DNA of 57,668 nt from Actinospica acidithermotolerans (lineage in GTDB: Bacteria > Actinomycetota > Actinomycetes > Streptomycetales > Catenulisporaceae), in NCBI RefSeq assembly GCF_018139625.1, contig NZ_JAGSOH010000037.1, positions 1 to 57,668 of the forward strand, in the 5' to 3' direction. Positions 8,318 to 16,582 of the stretch are shown in pieces. The position numbers were made by a program, and so were the translations under genes. The first letter of the stretch is position 1, and each line of letters begins with the position of its first letter. The notes under the pieces are model-generated. The model saw nothing but the letters and a program-made list of their open reading frames with translations, ran no database searches and was not told the DNA's origin.

Positions 8318-9567
8318 GAGGTACCTCCGGTCGGGGTCGGGTCAGGGTCGGGATCGGTGAGCTCGTTCGACGCGGTGGACCGTTTACTGAAGTGCTCGGT
8401 CACCTTCAACAGCCACGCCAGCTCGGCGTCGAGGTCGGCTGGGACGTTTCCCGCGGCGGACGAATCGGCTTGGTCGAGGGGTGGTGCAGCCTCGCGCGCA
8501 TCGAGCGCGGCGTGGATTCCTGCGGCGGTGACCGCGGCGTCGAGGTCGTCGCCGACCAGGCCGTGGCGGTTGTAGAAGACGCGGGCGCGCTGGGCGAAGC
8601 CGGGGTCTTGGTACGGGCGAAGAGTGAGGATCCCATCTCGGATCTCAACGACGCGGCGGCCGGCGTGATACTCCGGGTCCTTCAACACGCGTGTCGCTGC
8701 GCGCACCCTGCCGAGGGCTCCCGTGGAACTCGAACTGCGGGGATCGTCGAACGCGATCGAGGGATCGAGCTCGTAAAAGCGTGCCCAGAGCGGCCGCAGC
8801 CGCGCATAGGCGATGAGGCGTCGAACTCGGCGAGCAGGGACGGAGATGCGCGGGCCCCACGTGTGCGCCGTGAGTCCGGCCATCACGAGCAGGGCGCCGA
8901 GTCCGGCCCCTACTTCGGCCACGTTCTCGAGGCTGGAGATGTCGACGCCTGCGCGGGCGGCGATGATGTCGGCCACGCGCATCAGTGCGTAGAGCAGACC
9001 GATTGCGGCGCCGATGGCTGTCGTGACCAGTCCGGTGCGGAGCCAGCTGCGGGTCGTCAGCCTCGCGTAGCGGCGGCACAGACGGATGAGCTCGATCTCG
9101 GCCGCGGTGTAGGTGAGCAGGTAGATCAGGAGGTATACCTCGTACTCGACTGATCCGCCGTACCACGCCTTGAACGCCTGCTGTTGGTGGTGTGCCGCAG
9201 CGCTTCGCAGGAAGAGCACGATCATCGCAGTGAGGACGAGAGCCGCGGCAACGATCGTGTTTCTGACTCGCCGGCGTGCCCAATCAAGCGGGTAGGACCA
9301 CACCTGCAGCAAAGCGAGGGCGCTCGCGCTGTAACAGACGACCAGGCACATCGCGATGAGTGTGTTCGACTCGGGCAGCCCGGTCCAGGAATCGAGCCTG
9401 TTCCAGACCGCTTCCCAGCCCACTGTGAAGATCAGGGCGAAGAACAGGTAGAGCGACCAAGTGGCTAGGCGTGCCGGGTGATTGCGCATCGCCGGAACCT
9501 GCCTAGTCCGGCTGAGCACGACAACCCAGGCGAACAACGCGGCCAGTGGGTAGAGGGTGTCGTTCAC
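8314..9567 (-). CDS. MAB_1171c-family (DUF6545-type) integral membrane protein
   Basis: This 417-residue protein begins with about seven hydrophobic segments in residues 1-245 (for example TLYPLAALFAWVVVL and WSLYLFFALIFTVGW). A soluble C-terminal part follows, with RPLWARFYELDPSIAF and later LAWLLKVTEHFSKR. This matches the MAB_1171c/DUF6545 proteins, annotated as putative transporters but without an established substrate. It overlaps its neighbours by four bases on both sides, lying between the ImmA protease gene and the P450 gene. A sensor or transport role at the membrane is inferred only from topology and context. Confidence 0.8.
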   Translation of the reverse strand: MNDTLYPLAALFAWVVVLSRTRQVPAMRNHPARLATWSLYLFFALIFTVGWEAVWNRLDSWTGLPESNTLIAMCLVVCYSASALALLQVWSYPLDWARRRVRNTIVAAALVLTAMIVLFLRSAAAHHQQQAFKAWYGGSVEYEVYLLIYLLTYTAAEIELIRLCRRYARLTTRSWLRTGLVTTAIGAAIGLLYALMRVADIIAARAGVDISSLENVAEVGAGLGALLVMAGLTAHTWGPRISVPARRVRRLIAYARLRPLWARFYELDPSIAFDDPRSSSSTGALGRVRAATRVLKDPEYHAGRRVVEIRDGILTLRPYQDPGFAQRARVFYNRHGLVGDDLDAAVTAAGIHAALDAREAAPPLDQADSSAAGNVPADLDAELAWLLKVTEHFSKRSTASNELTDPDPDPTPTGGTS

Positions 9568-10088
9568 TGGTCACCTCGCGACAGAGAGTTGGTGATGCGA
9601 GCGATGATCTCTTCAGCGGTCGGGTTCGTGGCTTTCGGCGCTTCACGCGTTTTCTGACGGCCGATTCGGCGCAGGATCAACGTGGCGATGAGTTCGGCTT
9701 CGAACTCGTCGTCGTCGTTGTAGGAGTCGCGCCCAAGTACGCGGAAGACGTCGCTGGCCCTTATCCCGGGCGCGATGGTGCGTACGAGATCCTTGCTGAG
9801 TTCACTGCCTGGTACATGACGGCGCAGGATGTGGGCGAGCTCGTGGAGGACGATGTGCGTCTGGTGCAGCTTCGAAGTGCTCGCTTCGTAGAAGACGTAG
9901 TCGGCCTGAGCCGTCCTCATCCACGTGCCGCAGAGGCCGCCGACGGCCATCGCGTGCGAGAGCAGGACGACGTCGCGGCCCTGCTGGCGACCGAACCACG
10001 AGCAGAATTCGGCCAATTCAAAAGGGTCGGGCAGCCATAGACCCTCGGCGAGCGCCGTGCACTCCTTACGCGACTGCTCGCGGTTCAT
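9564..10088 (-). CDS. ImmA/IrrE-family metallo-endopeptidase
   Basis: This 174-residue protein has the zinc-protease motif in HIVLHELAHILRRH. In other mobile elements ImmA/IrrE proteases inactivate a paired XRE repressor, as in ICEBs1 ImmR/ImmA and DdrO/IrrE (known). The gene follows the XRE gene by 64 bases and overlaps the membrane-protein gene downstream. The natural inference is that it relieves repression by the upstream regulator. The trigger is unknown; the membrane protein encoded next to it is a candidate source. Confidence 0.85.
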   Translation of the reverse strand: MNREQSRKECTALAEGLWLPDPFELAEFCSWFGRQQGRDVVLLSHAMAVGGLCGTWMRTAQADYVFYEASTSKLHQTHIVLHELAHILRRHVPGSELSKDLVRTIAPGIRASDVFRVLGRDSYNDDDEFEAELIATLILRRIGRQKTREAPKATNPTAEEIIARITNSLSRGDQ

Positions 10089-10152
10089 CGCGGTTCACCC
10101 GACCCACGAAAGCACCCACGTTCGTACAGCCGGGTGAACCTGCGGGGTTGGG

Positions 10153-10683
10153 CTACTCGGTCGTGCCCGGGTCCTCGGCTGGGGGCAGTCCTTCGCGTTC
10201 GCGCACCATGTCGATCATCCCCAGCACGAGCTTGACGCTCTCGGGCGGCAGGCCGACGGTGCGCATCGCAACGTCCTGAACTCCGGCGTGCTGGAGCGCT
10301 GCCACGAGCTTGAGCTGCGCGTTGGTCTCCTCGGTGTTCTCGTGCGCGTCGAAGTATGACAACGGCACGTCGAAGAACTTCGCCAGCGCTTGGATCGCGT
10401 CCATCATCGGGTTCGTTCGTACGCCCGTGACCAGCTGGGAAAGGTAGCCGACCGACATCGACGGTCCACCGGCGGCATCGATCTCCCTGAGCACTTCCCG
10501 GTACGAGTACTTCTTGCCGTCCGGCTTGCGCTTGTTGTCGAACAGGAACTGGAGCCGCTGCGCGATGACGCTCGGCTCGACATTGTCGGGCGGGAGCGTC
10601 TGCTGCTCGTCGGACGGAGCCGATGCCGCAGGCCCAGCAGGAATCGGCGGCTCCTCGCCTGCGCCCGCGGACTGCTTGCTCAT
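10153..10683 (-). CDS. XRE-type helix-turn-helix regulator
   Basis: This 176-residue protein has a disordered Pro/Ala-rich N-terminus (about 1-35) and a helix-turn-helix domain at about 37-100 (YREVLREIDAAGG, MSVGYLSQLVTGVRTNP, ALAKFFDVPLSYF). A short helical tail follows. The ATG is preceded by AGAAGGG at good spacing. It heads the five-gene minus-strand operon and is divergent from the conjugation operon across 10684-10926, so it may control both. The following ImmA-type protease is its likely antagonist. The exact DNA site is not evident. Confidence 0.85.
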   Translation of the reverse strand: MSKQSAGAGEEPPIPAGPAASAPSDEQQTLPPDNVEPSVIAQRLQFLFDNKRKPDGKKYSYREVLREIDAAGGPSMSVGYLSQLVTGVRTNPMMDAIQALAKFFDVPLSYFDAHENTEETNAQLKLVAALQHAGVQDVAMRTVGLPPESVKLVLGMIDMVREREGLPPAEDPGTTE

Positions 10684-10774
10684 CGTGCGTCCCTTCTCCG
10701 TGTGCCAACTGCAGGAACGCCGTTGGCTGCCGTGAACACTTCTGGGCCATTTCAGTTTACCTCGTTCGCTCCGG

Positions 10775-10805
10775 TTGACAGGTCCGCCTTGGGTGATCTT
10801 ATGGT
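10775..10805 (+). promoter_or_regulatory. Putative promoter of the conjugation operon
   Basis: A perfect TTGACA lies at 10775-10780. The -10 is less clear: TATGGT at 10800 leaves 19 bases, TTATGG leaves 18. It is in the intergenic region between the divergent XRE operon and the T4SS operon, where an XRE repressor would be expected to act. Confidence 0.35.
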
Positions 10806-10926
10806 GGTTTCATCCTGTTTGCATAGATGAACAGTTGGCCCGGTTCCGAGAAGTAGCGAAGCGCCACAGCTAGCACCTCGGGCTTACCGAACATCGCCAA
10901 ACCAGCCAAAGGAGCAGGTGAAAGCA

Positions 10927-11238
10927 ATGATCTCGATCGCTCTCCAGCACGTGGCCGCGAAGATGCTCATCCATCTCGGGGTGATCCCCGACCCGGCTCC
11001 GGCCGCGCCCGACGGGGCCTCCGCCATCAGCACGTTGCTCAGCTGGCTTAAGTACGGCTCGCTGGCGTGCTGCCTCGGCGCCATCGTGATCGCGGGCGGC
11101 ATGATCGCCCTGGGGAACACCTCGCGCCGCGCCGAGATGGCCGAGCGCGGGAAGGTCACGCTGATCTGCGCCGTCATCGGAACGATCGTCATCGGGGTCG
11201 GCGGCACATTGGTCACCTCGTCGTACCACATGGTCTAG
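10927..11238 (+). CDS. Small two-helix membrane protein, VirB2/pilin-like
   Basis: This protein of about 103 residues has two hydrophobic segments, about 40-62 (YGSLACCLGAIVIAGGMIAL) and 79-98 (VTLICAVIGTIVIGVGGTLV), joined by a short polar loop. That is the layout of VirB2-like pilins and of the small membrane proteins that open actinobacterial T4SS operons. An AGGAG at 10910-10914 serves either a GTG at 10918 or the ATG at 10927; spacing is suboptimal for both. First gene of the conjugation operon. The assignment rests on size, topology and position. Confidence 0.6.
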   Translation: MISIALQHVAAKMLIHLGVIPDPAPAAPDGASAISTLLSWLKYGSLACCLGAIVIAGGMIALGNTSRRAEMAERGKVTLICAVIGTIVIGVGGTLVTSSYHMV

Positions 11239-11283
11239 CCCCGCCCCTTACACCTTGGCGTTTCGCCACCCCGAGGAGTCACG

Positions 11284-12003
11284 ATGCGTAACCCTATCGG
11301 CACCAAGCGATTTCTCCCGGCAGCTCTCGCCGCGAGTTCGATCTTGGTCGCCGCGCTGATCGTCGTACCGCTGATTGCGAGCTCGCACGGCCGGAGCAGC
11401 GCGAATCCGGCTCGCAACTCCCCCACCCCGTCGAACTTGCCGGTACCTGTTCCGTCCGGGGCGATCACCCTCGTCCAGGGCGCTCGGCTCGCCGACGGCA
11501 TCCAGATCGGCTACCCGCACACCGCGGTGGGCGCGGTCAGCGCGGCGGTCGAATACCTCGACGCCGTCGCGTCGACACTCGACCCCGACTACGCCGCGTC
11601 CGTGGTGCGCGTGGCCGCAGCACCGGCGGCGAGCGCGCTCCCGGCCGCACTCGCGCAGAGCACGGTCACGTTGCGCAGCGACCTGCAGTTGCCGACGAGC
11701 GGGCCGTTGGCCTCGACGGTCTCCTTCGAAACAACCGCCGAGATGTACCAGCTTCGCGACGCAACGTCCGCCGAGGCGCTGGTTCTGCTTCTGACCTCGA
11801 GCACCTTCGTCAACGCCCACGGCGGTATCGCGCAGACGACCGGCGTCTTCCCGGTACACGTGGAGTGGGCCGGCGGAGACTGGAAACTCGCGGCGATCGG
11901 CGGGGCAGGGAACTACTCCAGCCTTGAGGCGACGCCGGATACTCAGACCGCGGTGGACCGAGGCTGGCTGGGCCTGGTCGCGACGACGGGCGGTGCGCCG
12001 TGA
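11284..12003 (+). CDS. Membrane-anchored T4SS accessory protein (unassigned)
   Basis: This 239-residue protein has one N-terminal transmembrane segment (about 10-32, FLPAALAASSILVAALIVVP), a Ser/Pro-rich linker, and an extracytoplasmic domain ending VEWAGGDWKLAAIGGAG. The final part resembles NTF2/VirB8-like folds seen in conjugation proteins, but the similarity is only in general layout. It overlaps the next gene by four bases (GTGA) and sits between the pilin-like and VirB6-like genes. A structural role in the channel outside the membrane is inferred. Confidence 0.55.
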   Translation: MRNPIGTKRFLPAALAASSILVAALIVVPLIASSHGRSSANPARNSPTPSNLPVPVPSGAITLVQGARLADGIQIGYPHTAVGAVSAAVEYLDAVASTLDPDYAASVVRVAAAPAASALPAALAQSTVTLRSDLQLPTSGPLASTVSFETTAEMYQLRDATSAEALVLLLTSSTFVNAHGGIAQTTGVFPVHVEWAGGDWKLAAIGGAGNYSSLEATPDTQTAVDRGWLGLVATTGGAP

Positions 12004-13520
12004 TCGCCGAGGCCGTCGGCTTCACCGCGACCGGTTCGAGCAGCGCCGGCTCGAACAGCGGATGCTCTTCCGGAGATCTGGGCCAGTGCCTGTCCGACGT
12101 GCAGAACCTGCCGAGCGACGCGCTGCACTGGGTGGCCTCGAAGGCCGGCGGCGCAGTCGCGGATGTTGCCGGCTCAGCATGGGACTCGATCTGCCGATCC
12201 TTCGTCGACGCGTTCACCACAGTCCTTCAATGGTTCGGCGGCGTTTTCGCCTCAATGCCCGACCCCGACATCGGCTCGATCCGCGGCGTTTACGCCATCA
12301 GCCTGACACTCGGCATGATCGTCGCCTTGATCCTGCTGATCATCCAGGCCGGCGCGGTTGTCTGGACCCGCTCCGGAGCGCCTCTGGCTCAGGCTTTGAC
12401 CGGGCTGGTCAAGGCGGGACTCGCTGCGATGTTCACGCTCGCGGTGGCGCAGCAGATCATGAGGGCATCCGACTCGCTCGCGCACTGGATCGTGGCTGCG
12501 AGCGGGACCAGCATGGACGGCTTCAGCAAGCGGCTGATCGTGCTGTTCACGCTGAGCTCCGGAAACGGCCCAGAGATTCCGTCGGTGATGCTGCTGATCT
12601 TCGGACTGCTCGGCATCGCCATCGTACTGACGCTCTGGTTCGAGCTCGTGCTGCGCAACGCGGTGTTCTGCGTCCTGGTGGCCACTGCGCCGATCAGCGC
12701 GGCCGGTCAAGTCGGCTCGGTCACACAGGAGTGGTGGCGAAAGCTCGTCAAGGCCGGCGTGCAGCTTGCGCTACTCAAGCCCGTGGTCGCGCTCGTGTTC
12801 GTGATCGGACTCGACATGGAAGGCCATTCCGATGGCATCACCAGCCTGGTCTCCGGGTTCTGTGTCCTGTTCATGGCCGTATTCGCGTGGCCCGCCGTGG
12901 CACGGTTCTTCACCTTCGCCGGAACTGCGATGGGCGGCGCGATGGGCGTCGGCGCACTTGTCGGTGCGGTCGCAAACCGGTCCGCGGGCGGAGGCCCGGG
13001 GATCGACCCGGGTGGATTCGGCAAGTTCTCCGAGCGCCAAGCGATGTCCGCCAACGCCGCACGCGGCGGCGGAGGCGGCGCCGATGGCGGTGCGGCTAGC
13101 GGCGGTATCGCTGGTGGTGCGGGCAGTAGCAGCGCGGCCGGGGCGAAGGCAGCAGGTGGCGGTGGCGCAAGTGCCGCTGCGGGCGGGGGCGGTGGCGCGG
13201 CTGCCGGGGCTGCGACAGCAGCTGGAGCCGCAGCCGGTCCCGCTGGAATCGCGATGGCCGCGCTCCAGACGCTGCACAAGTCGATCAACGCGGTGGCTTC
13301 CCGGATGGAGCAGCAGGCCGGTCACGCCGGGCTGGACGGTTCCAACCCGACGGCATACCCCGGTGGCTACCCGTCCTACGGCTCGGTCCGCGTGCCCAAG
13401 TCAGGCTCGGGCCAGTCCCCGCAGCCTTCGGGGCAGGCCAACGGCCCTGAACCCCGGGGCGGCGCCTCGGCAACTCAGGCCACGTCGAAAGCCAGCGCTA
13501 CGACTCGAACAGGGGCGTGA
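12000..13520 (+). CDS. VirB6/TrbL-like polytopic membrane protein
   Basis: This 506-residue protein has about six hydrophobic segments between residues 95 and 330 (for example ISLTLGMIVALILLIIQAGA and LLIFGLLGIAIVLTLWFELV). A Gly/Ala-rich low-complexity region follows (about 350-420), then a polar tail. This is the usual plan of TrbL/VirB6-type inner-membrane channel proteins in actinobacterial T4SS. The GTG start overlaps the preceding stop. The Gly-rich tail resembles those of related plasmid proteins and is of unknown purpose. Confidence 0.75.
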   Translation: MIAEAVGFTATGSSSAGSNSGCSSGDLGQCLSDVQNLPSDALHWVASKAGGAVADVAGSAWDSICRSFVDAFTTVLQWFGGVFASMPDPDIGSIRGVYAISLTLGMIVALILLIIQAGAVVWTRSGAPLAQALTGLVKAGLAAMFTLAVAQQIMRASDSLAHWIVAASGTSMDGFSKRLIVLFTLSSGNGPEIPSVMLLIFGLLGIAIVLTLWFELVLRNAVFCVLVATAPISAAGQVGSVTQEWWRKLVKAGVQLALLKPVVALVFVIGLDMEGHSDGITSLVSGFCVLFMAVFAWPAVARFFTFAGTAMGGAMGVGALVGAVANRSAGGGPGIDPGGFGKFSERQAMSANAARGGGGGADGGAASGGIAGGAGSSSAAGAKAAGGGGASAAAGGGGGAAAGAATAAGAAAGPAGIAMAALQTLHKSINAVASRMEQQAGHAGLDGSNPTAYPGGYPSYGSVRVPKSGSGQSPQPSGQANGPEPRGGASATQATSKASATTRTGA

Positions 13521-13525
13521 TCTCG

Positions 13526-15052
13526 ATGGCCACAAAATCCAATGCTCGAACGTACTCCGGGTGGCAGAGCGAGCGCGTGCATTTCCTACTCGGGCTCTCC
13601 GGACGTCGCGCCGCACTCGTCGGCGCCGCCACCTTCCTCGGTCTCGAACCTGTCGCGAGCGGCCACATCGCTCGCCTCGCGCTGGTCGGACCCATCGCCG
13701 CACTCCTCGCCGCGTGCGCCTACACGCGCGTGGCCGGGCGCACCCTCGACGAATGGATGATCACAGTGGTCTCCTACAACCTGCTCAGGCTCCGCCACAA
13801 GACGACGTTCCTGTCCGGCGCGTTCGCACCGGGCCGCGGTACCGAGCCGCCGCGACTCGATCTTCCGGGCGTGCTCGCTCCGCTTCGAATCCTGACTGCG
13901 CAGGACGGCACCGACCTCGAGTTCGCCGTACTGCATCACCCGCACAACCGCACGTATACCGCGGTCGCCACCGTCGAGTCGATCGGACTGGGCCTGGTCG
14001 ACCCGGACCGCGCGGAGTCGATGGTCGCCGCATGGGGCGAAGTCCTCGCTTCACTGTGTATCGAAGACCAGCCGATCGCACGCGTACAGTTCGTCTCCCG
14101 AACGATGCCGCAGACCGTCGGCGCGCTGCGCTCTTGGCATACCGAGCATCTCGACCCGGCGGCTCCGCTCGCTTCGGTCATGGCGAACGAGGCGCTACTG
14201 ACCACCGCGGCCCCGGCAACGTGCCGACGTCAGACCTGGGTTGCGATCAGCCTCGACGCGCGGCGAACCGCCACCACGATACGCGCGGCCGGCGGCGGCG
14301 AGTCCGGAGCGTGTCGCGTCCTGGAGCAGCAAGTGCGGGCACTGCGTCCGTTGCTTGCAAGCGCGGGTATCAGCGTGACCGGCTGGGTGGATACGCGCGA
14401 GCTCGCCGAGATCATCCGTGTCGGGTTCGACCCGCACGTCGCCGAGATGCTGGACCACCGTCGCGCAGAGGCCGTCGAGCAGACATTCAGCGGCGGCGTC
14501 CCGGCGATTCCGGCGGGTCTCGACACCTCGCTGGCGGGACCTGCTGCAGCGCGCGCATCGTGGTCGTCGTACCAGCACGACGGCGCGGTCTCAGTCACGT
14601 ACGCGGTACACGCCTGGCCGATCTCGCCGGTGTTCGCAACGTCGCTGGCCGCGCTGCTCGCGGACACCGTCCACCGACGCTCGTTCTCCTTCGTGATCGA
14701 GCCGCTCGGGCCGCGCGCCGCACAGAAGGCTGTGATGGTCGAGAAGACCAAGCGCGAAGTAAGCCTGCGGCTTCGCTCGCGGACGGGGCAGGCGGCTTCG
14801 GCGACCGAGCAGGTCGAGCTGTATCGCGCAGACGCCCAGGACCTCGCGCACGCCACCGGATCGGGTCTCGCCCGCTTCACCGGCTACCTCACGGTCACCG
14901 TCGTCGACCCCACCGAGCTCGCGGACGCGTGCGCTCAAGCCGAAGCCGGCGCCGCGCTCGTCGGCATCGAGCTGCGTCGGATGTACGGCGCCCAGGACAC
15001 CGGATTCGCGATGACCCTTCCTGTCGGGCTCGGCCTTCCGGTCCGGCGGTGA
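13526..15052 (+). CDS. SCO6880-family T4SS protein (VirB3/VirB4 N-terminal-like)
   Basis: This protein of about 508 residues has two hydrophobic segments near the N-terminus (about 25-70, ending LLAACAYTRVAGRTLDEWM), a PrgI/VirB3-like arrangement. A long soluble region without a Walker motif follows. It matches the SCO6880 family, which in actinobacteria precedes the separate VirB4-type ATPase gene. ATG at 13526 is preferred over an overlapping GTG at 13517 because of the AGGGG at 13511. The inferred role is the membrane-bound half of a split VirB3-VirB4 unit. Confidence 0.8.
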   Translation: MATKSNARTYSGWQSERVHFLLGLSGRRAALVGAATFLGLEPVASGHIARLALVGPIAALLAACAYTRVAGRTLDEWMITVVSYNLLRLRHKTTFLSGAFAPGRGTEPPRLDLPGVLAPLRILTAQDGTDLEFAVLHHPHNRTYTAVATVESIGLGLVDPDRAESMVAAWGEVLASLCIEDQPIARVQFVSRTMPQTVGALRSWHTEHLDPAAPLASVMANEALLTTAAPATCRRQTWVAISLDARRTATTIRAAGGGESGACRVLEQQVRALRPLLASAGISVTGWVDTRELAEIIRVGFDPHVAEMLDHRRAEAVEQTFSGGVPAIPAGLDTSLAGPAAARASWSSYQHDGAVSVTYAVHAWPISPVFATSLAALLADTVHRRSFSFVIEPLGPRAAQKAVMVEKTKREVSLRLRSRTGQAASATEQVELYRADAQDLAHATGSGLARFTGYLTVTVVDPTELADACAQAEAGAALVGIELRRMYGAQDTGFAMTLPVGLGLPVRR

Positions 15053-15058
15053 TTCTCG

Positions 15059-16561
15059 ATGCGCACTCCCATGTCTCGTCGCCGCCAGCTCGCGCTGGCC
15101 ACCAGTCTCCCGTCCGTCGATGTCGCGCAGCTTCGTCCACTCGCTCCGGACGCACCGGTGCCCGCCACCCCGCGCGAACGCACCGAGCGGCCGGCTGCGG
15201 CAGCTCCTCGGCGCGGGACCAATCGCCCGTACGCCGGACGTGCCGCCGTCGCCCCCGCACCCCGCGTCTACAGGGCGGCGACCGCGCAACTCGCTGGCCT
15301 CTACCCGTTCCTCTACGGCGAGTCCGTCCCACCGCTCGGCGCGTACATCGGCACGAATCTGCTGACCGGCGCGGCGTTCTCCTGCCATCCGATCGCGTGG
15401 CTGCACCGCGGATTGATCACCAATCCGAACATTCTGGTAACCGGCATCCCCGGAGCGGGGAAGTCGGCCCACATCAAGGCTCTCTCGCTCCGGTTGATGT
15501 CCTACGGGGTCAAGACTCTGATCCTCGGTGACCTGAAGAACGAGTACAAAGAGCTGTCCGCCGCGCTCGGCGTCACACCGGTCGAACTCGGCCCGGGACT
15601 CCCGGCCCGGCTCAACCCGCTCGATGCCGGCCCGCTCGGCGAGGATTTGCCATCCGACCCGGTCGAGCTGGACGAACGGCTCGCCGAGATCCACCGCCGT
15701 CGGCTGATGCTGCTCGACGCGCTGCTCTCGACCAAGCTCGGTCGACCGCTCACGCCCACCGAGGAAGCGGCGATCTCCCAGGCCATCGACCAGACCACTG
15801 GCCGGGCCTCGGGAGGCAGAACACTGACGGATCCGACCCTTCCGCAGGTGTGGTCATTCCTGCGCGATCCGACCGAGGAGATGGTTCGAGAGCTTCGGCT
15901 GCGGGACGTCGACGAACTGCGCGAGGTCGTTCGGCCGGTTGCCGACGCCCTGCGCGCGATGGTCACCGGTTCTCTCTCGGGCGTGTTCGACGGACCGACC
16001 AGCGTGGGCCTGGATTTCACCGCGCCGATTCAGAGCGTGGACATCAGCCGCTTCGACGGCCGCGGCGACACGACGATCGCGATGATCCTCGCCTGTGTCT
16101 CCTCCTGGGGCCAGGCTGCGATCGACGACCCGGCAGGTCCGGTCAGGCTCGTGGTCCGCGACGAGCTGTGGCGGGCGATGCGTATTCCGGCGCTGGTCCG
16201 CAAGCTCGACGGCGACCTGCGCTTGTCGCGCGCGACCGGCACGATCCAGATCCTCGCCACGCACCGGCTCGCCGACTTCGAGACCGTCGGCGCGGCTGGC
16301 AGCCCCGAGGCCGCGATCGCCGCGAACCTGATCGCCAGCTGCGACGTGCGCATCTGCCTGGCCCAGGACACCGCGCCGCTCGCGATGACCCGCGATGCGA
16401 TCGGCCTGACCGACCCGGAGTGCGCGCAGATCGCCTCGTGGGGCGGCGCTCACATCGGCCACGCCCTCTGGAAGGCCGGCCGCCACCACTCCGCCGCAGT
16501 CCGGCTCGAGCTCACCGAATCCGAGCGCGCCTGGTTCTACACGAACCAGCGGATGATCTAG
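15059..16561 (+). CDS. VirB4-like conjugation ATPase
   Basis: This 500-residue protein has a Pro-rich N-terminus, then a Walker A motif in TGIPGAGKSAH (about 125-135) and a Walker B-like VVRDELWR (about 364-371). C-terminal blocks include ILATHRLADFE and ADCs typical of VirB4/TraC, such as ARDTAPLAMTRD-like segments. It is the cytoplasmic motor that energises the channel. It lies six bases after the SCO6880-type gene and before the coupling-protein gene, the standard actinobacterial order. Confidence 0.85.
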   Translation: MRTPMSRRRQLALATSLPSVDVAQLRPLAPDAPVPATPRERTERPAAAAPRRGTNRPYAGRAAVAPAPRVYRAATAQLAGLYPFLYGESVPPLGAYIGTNLLTGAAFSCHPIAWLHRGLITNPNILVTGIPGAGKSAHIKALSLRLMSYGVKTLILGDLKNEYKELSAALGVTPVELGPGLPARLNPLDAGPLGEDLPSDPVELDERLAEIHRRRLMLLDALLSTKLGRPLTPTEEAAISQAIDQTTGRASGGRTLTDPTLPQVWSFLRDPTEEMVRELRLRDVDELREVVRPVADALRAMVTGSLSGVFDGPTSVGLDFTAPIQSVDISRFDGRGDTTIAMILACVSSWGQAAIDDPAGPVRLVVRDELWRAMRIPALVRKLDGDLRLSRATGTIQILATHRLADFETVGAAGSPEAAIAANLIASCDVRICLAQDTAPLAMTRDAIGLTDPECAQIASWGGAHIGHALWKAGRHHSAAVRLELTESERAWFYTNQRMI

Positions 16562-16582
16562 TCCACAGGGAGCTGATACAGC

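Noticed and set aside
12832-15531. An 899-codon plus-strand frame across the T4SS genes
   Set aside because: Arg/Pro-rich shadow in another frame of the VirB6-like and SCO6880-type genes.
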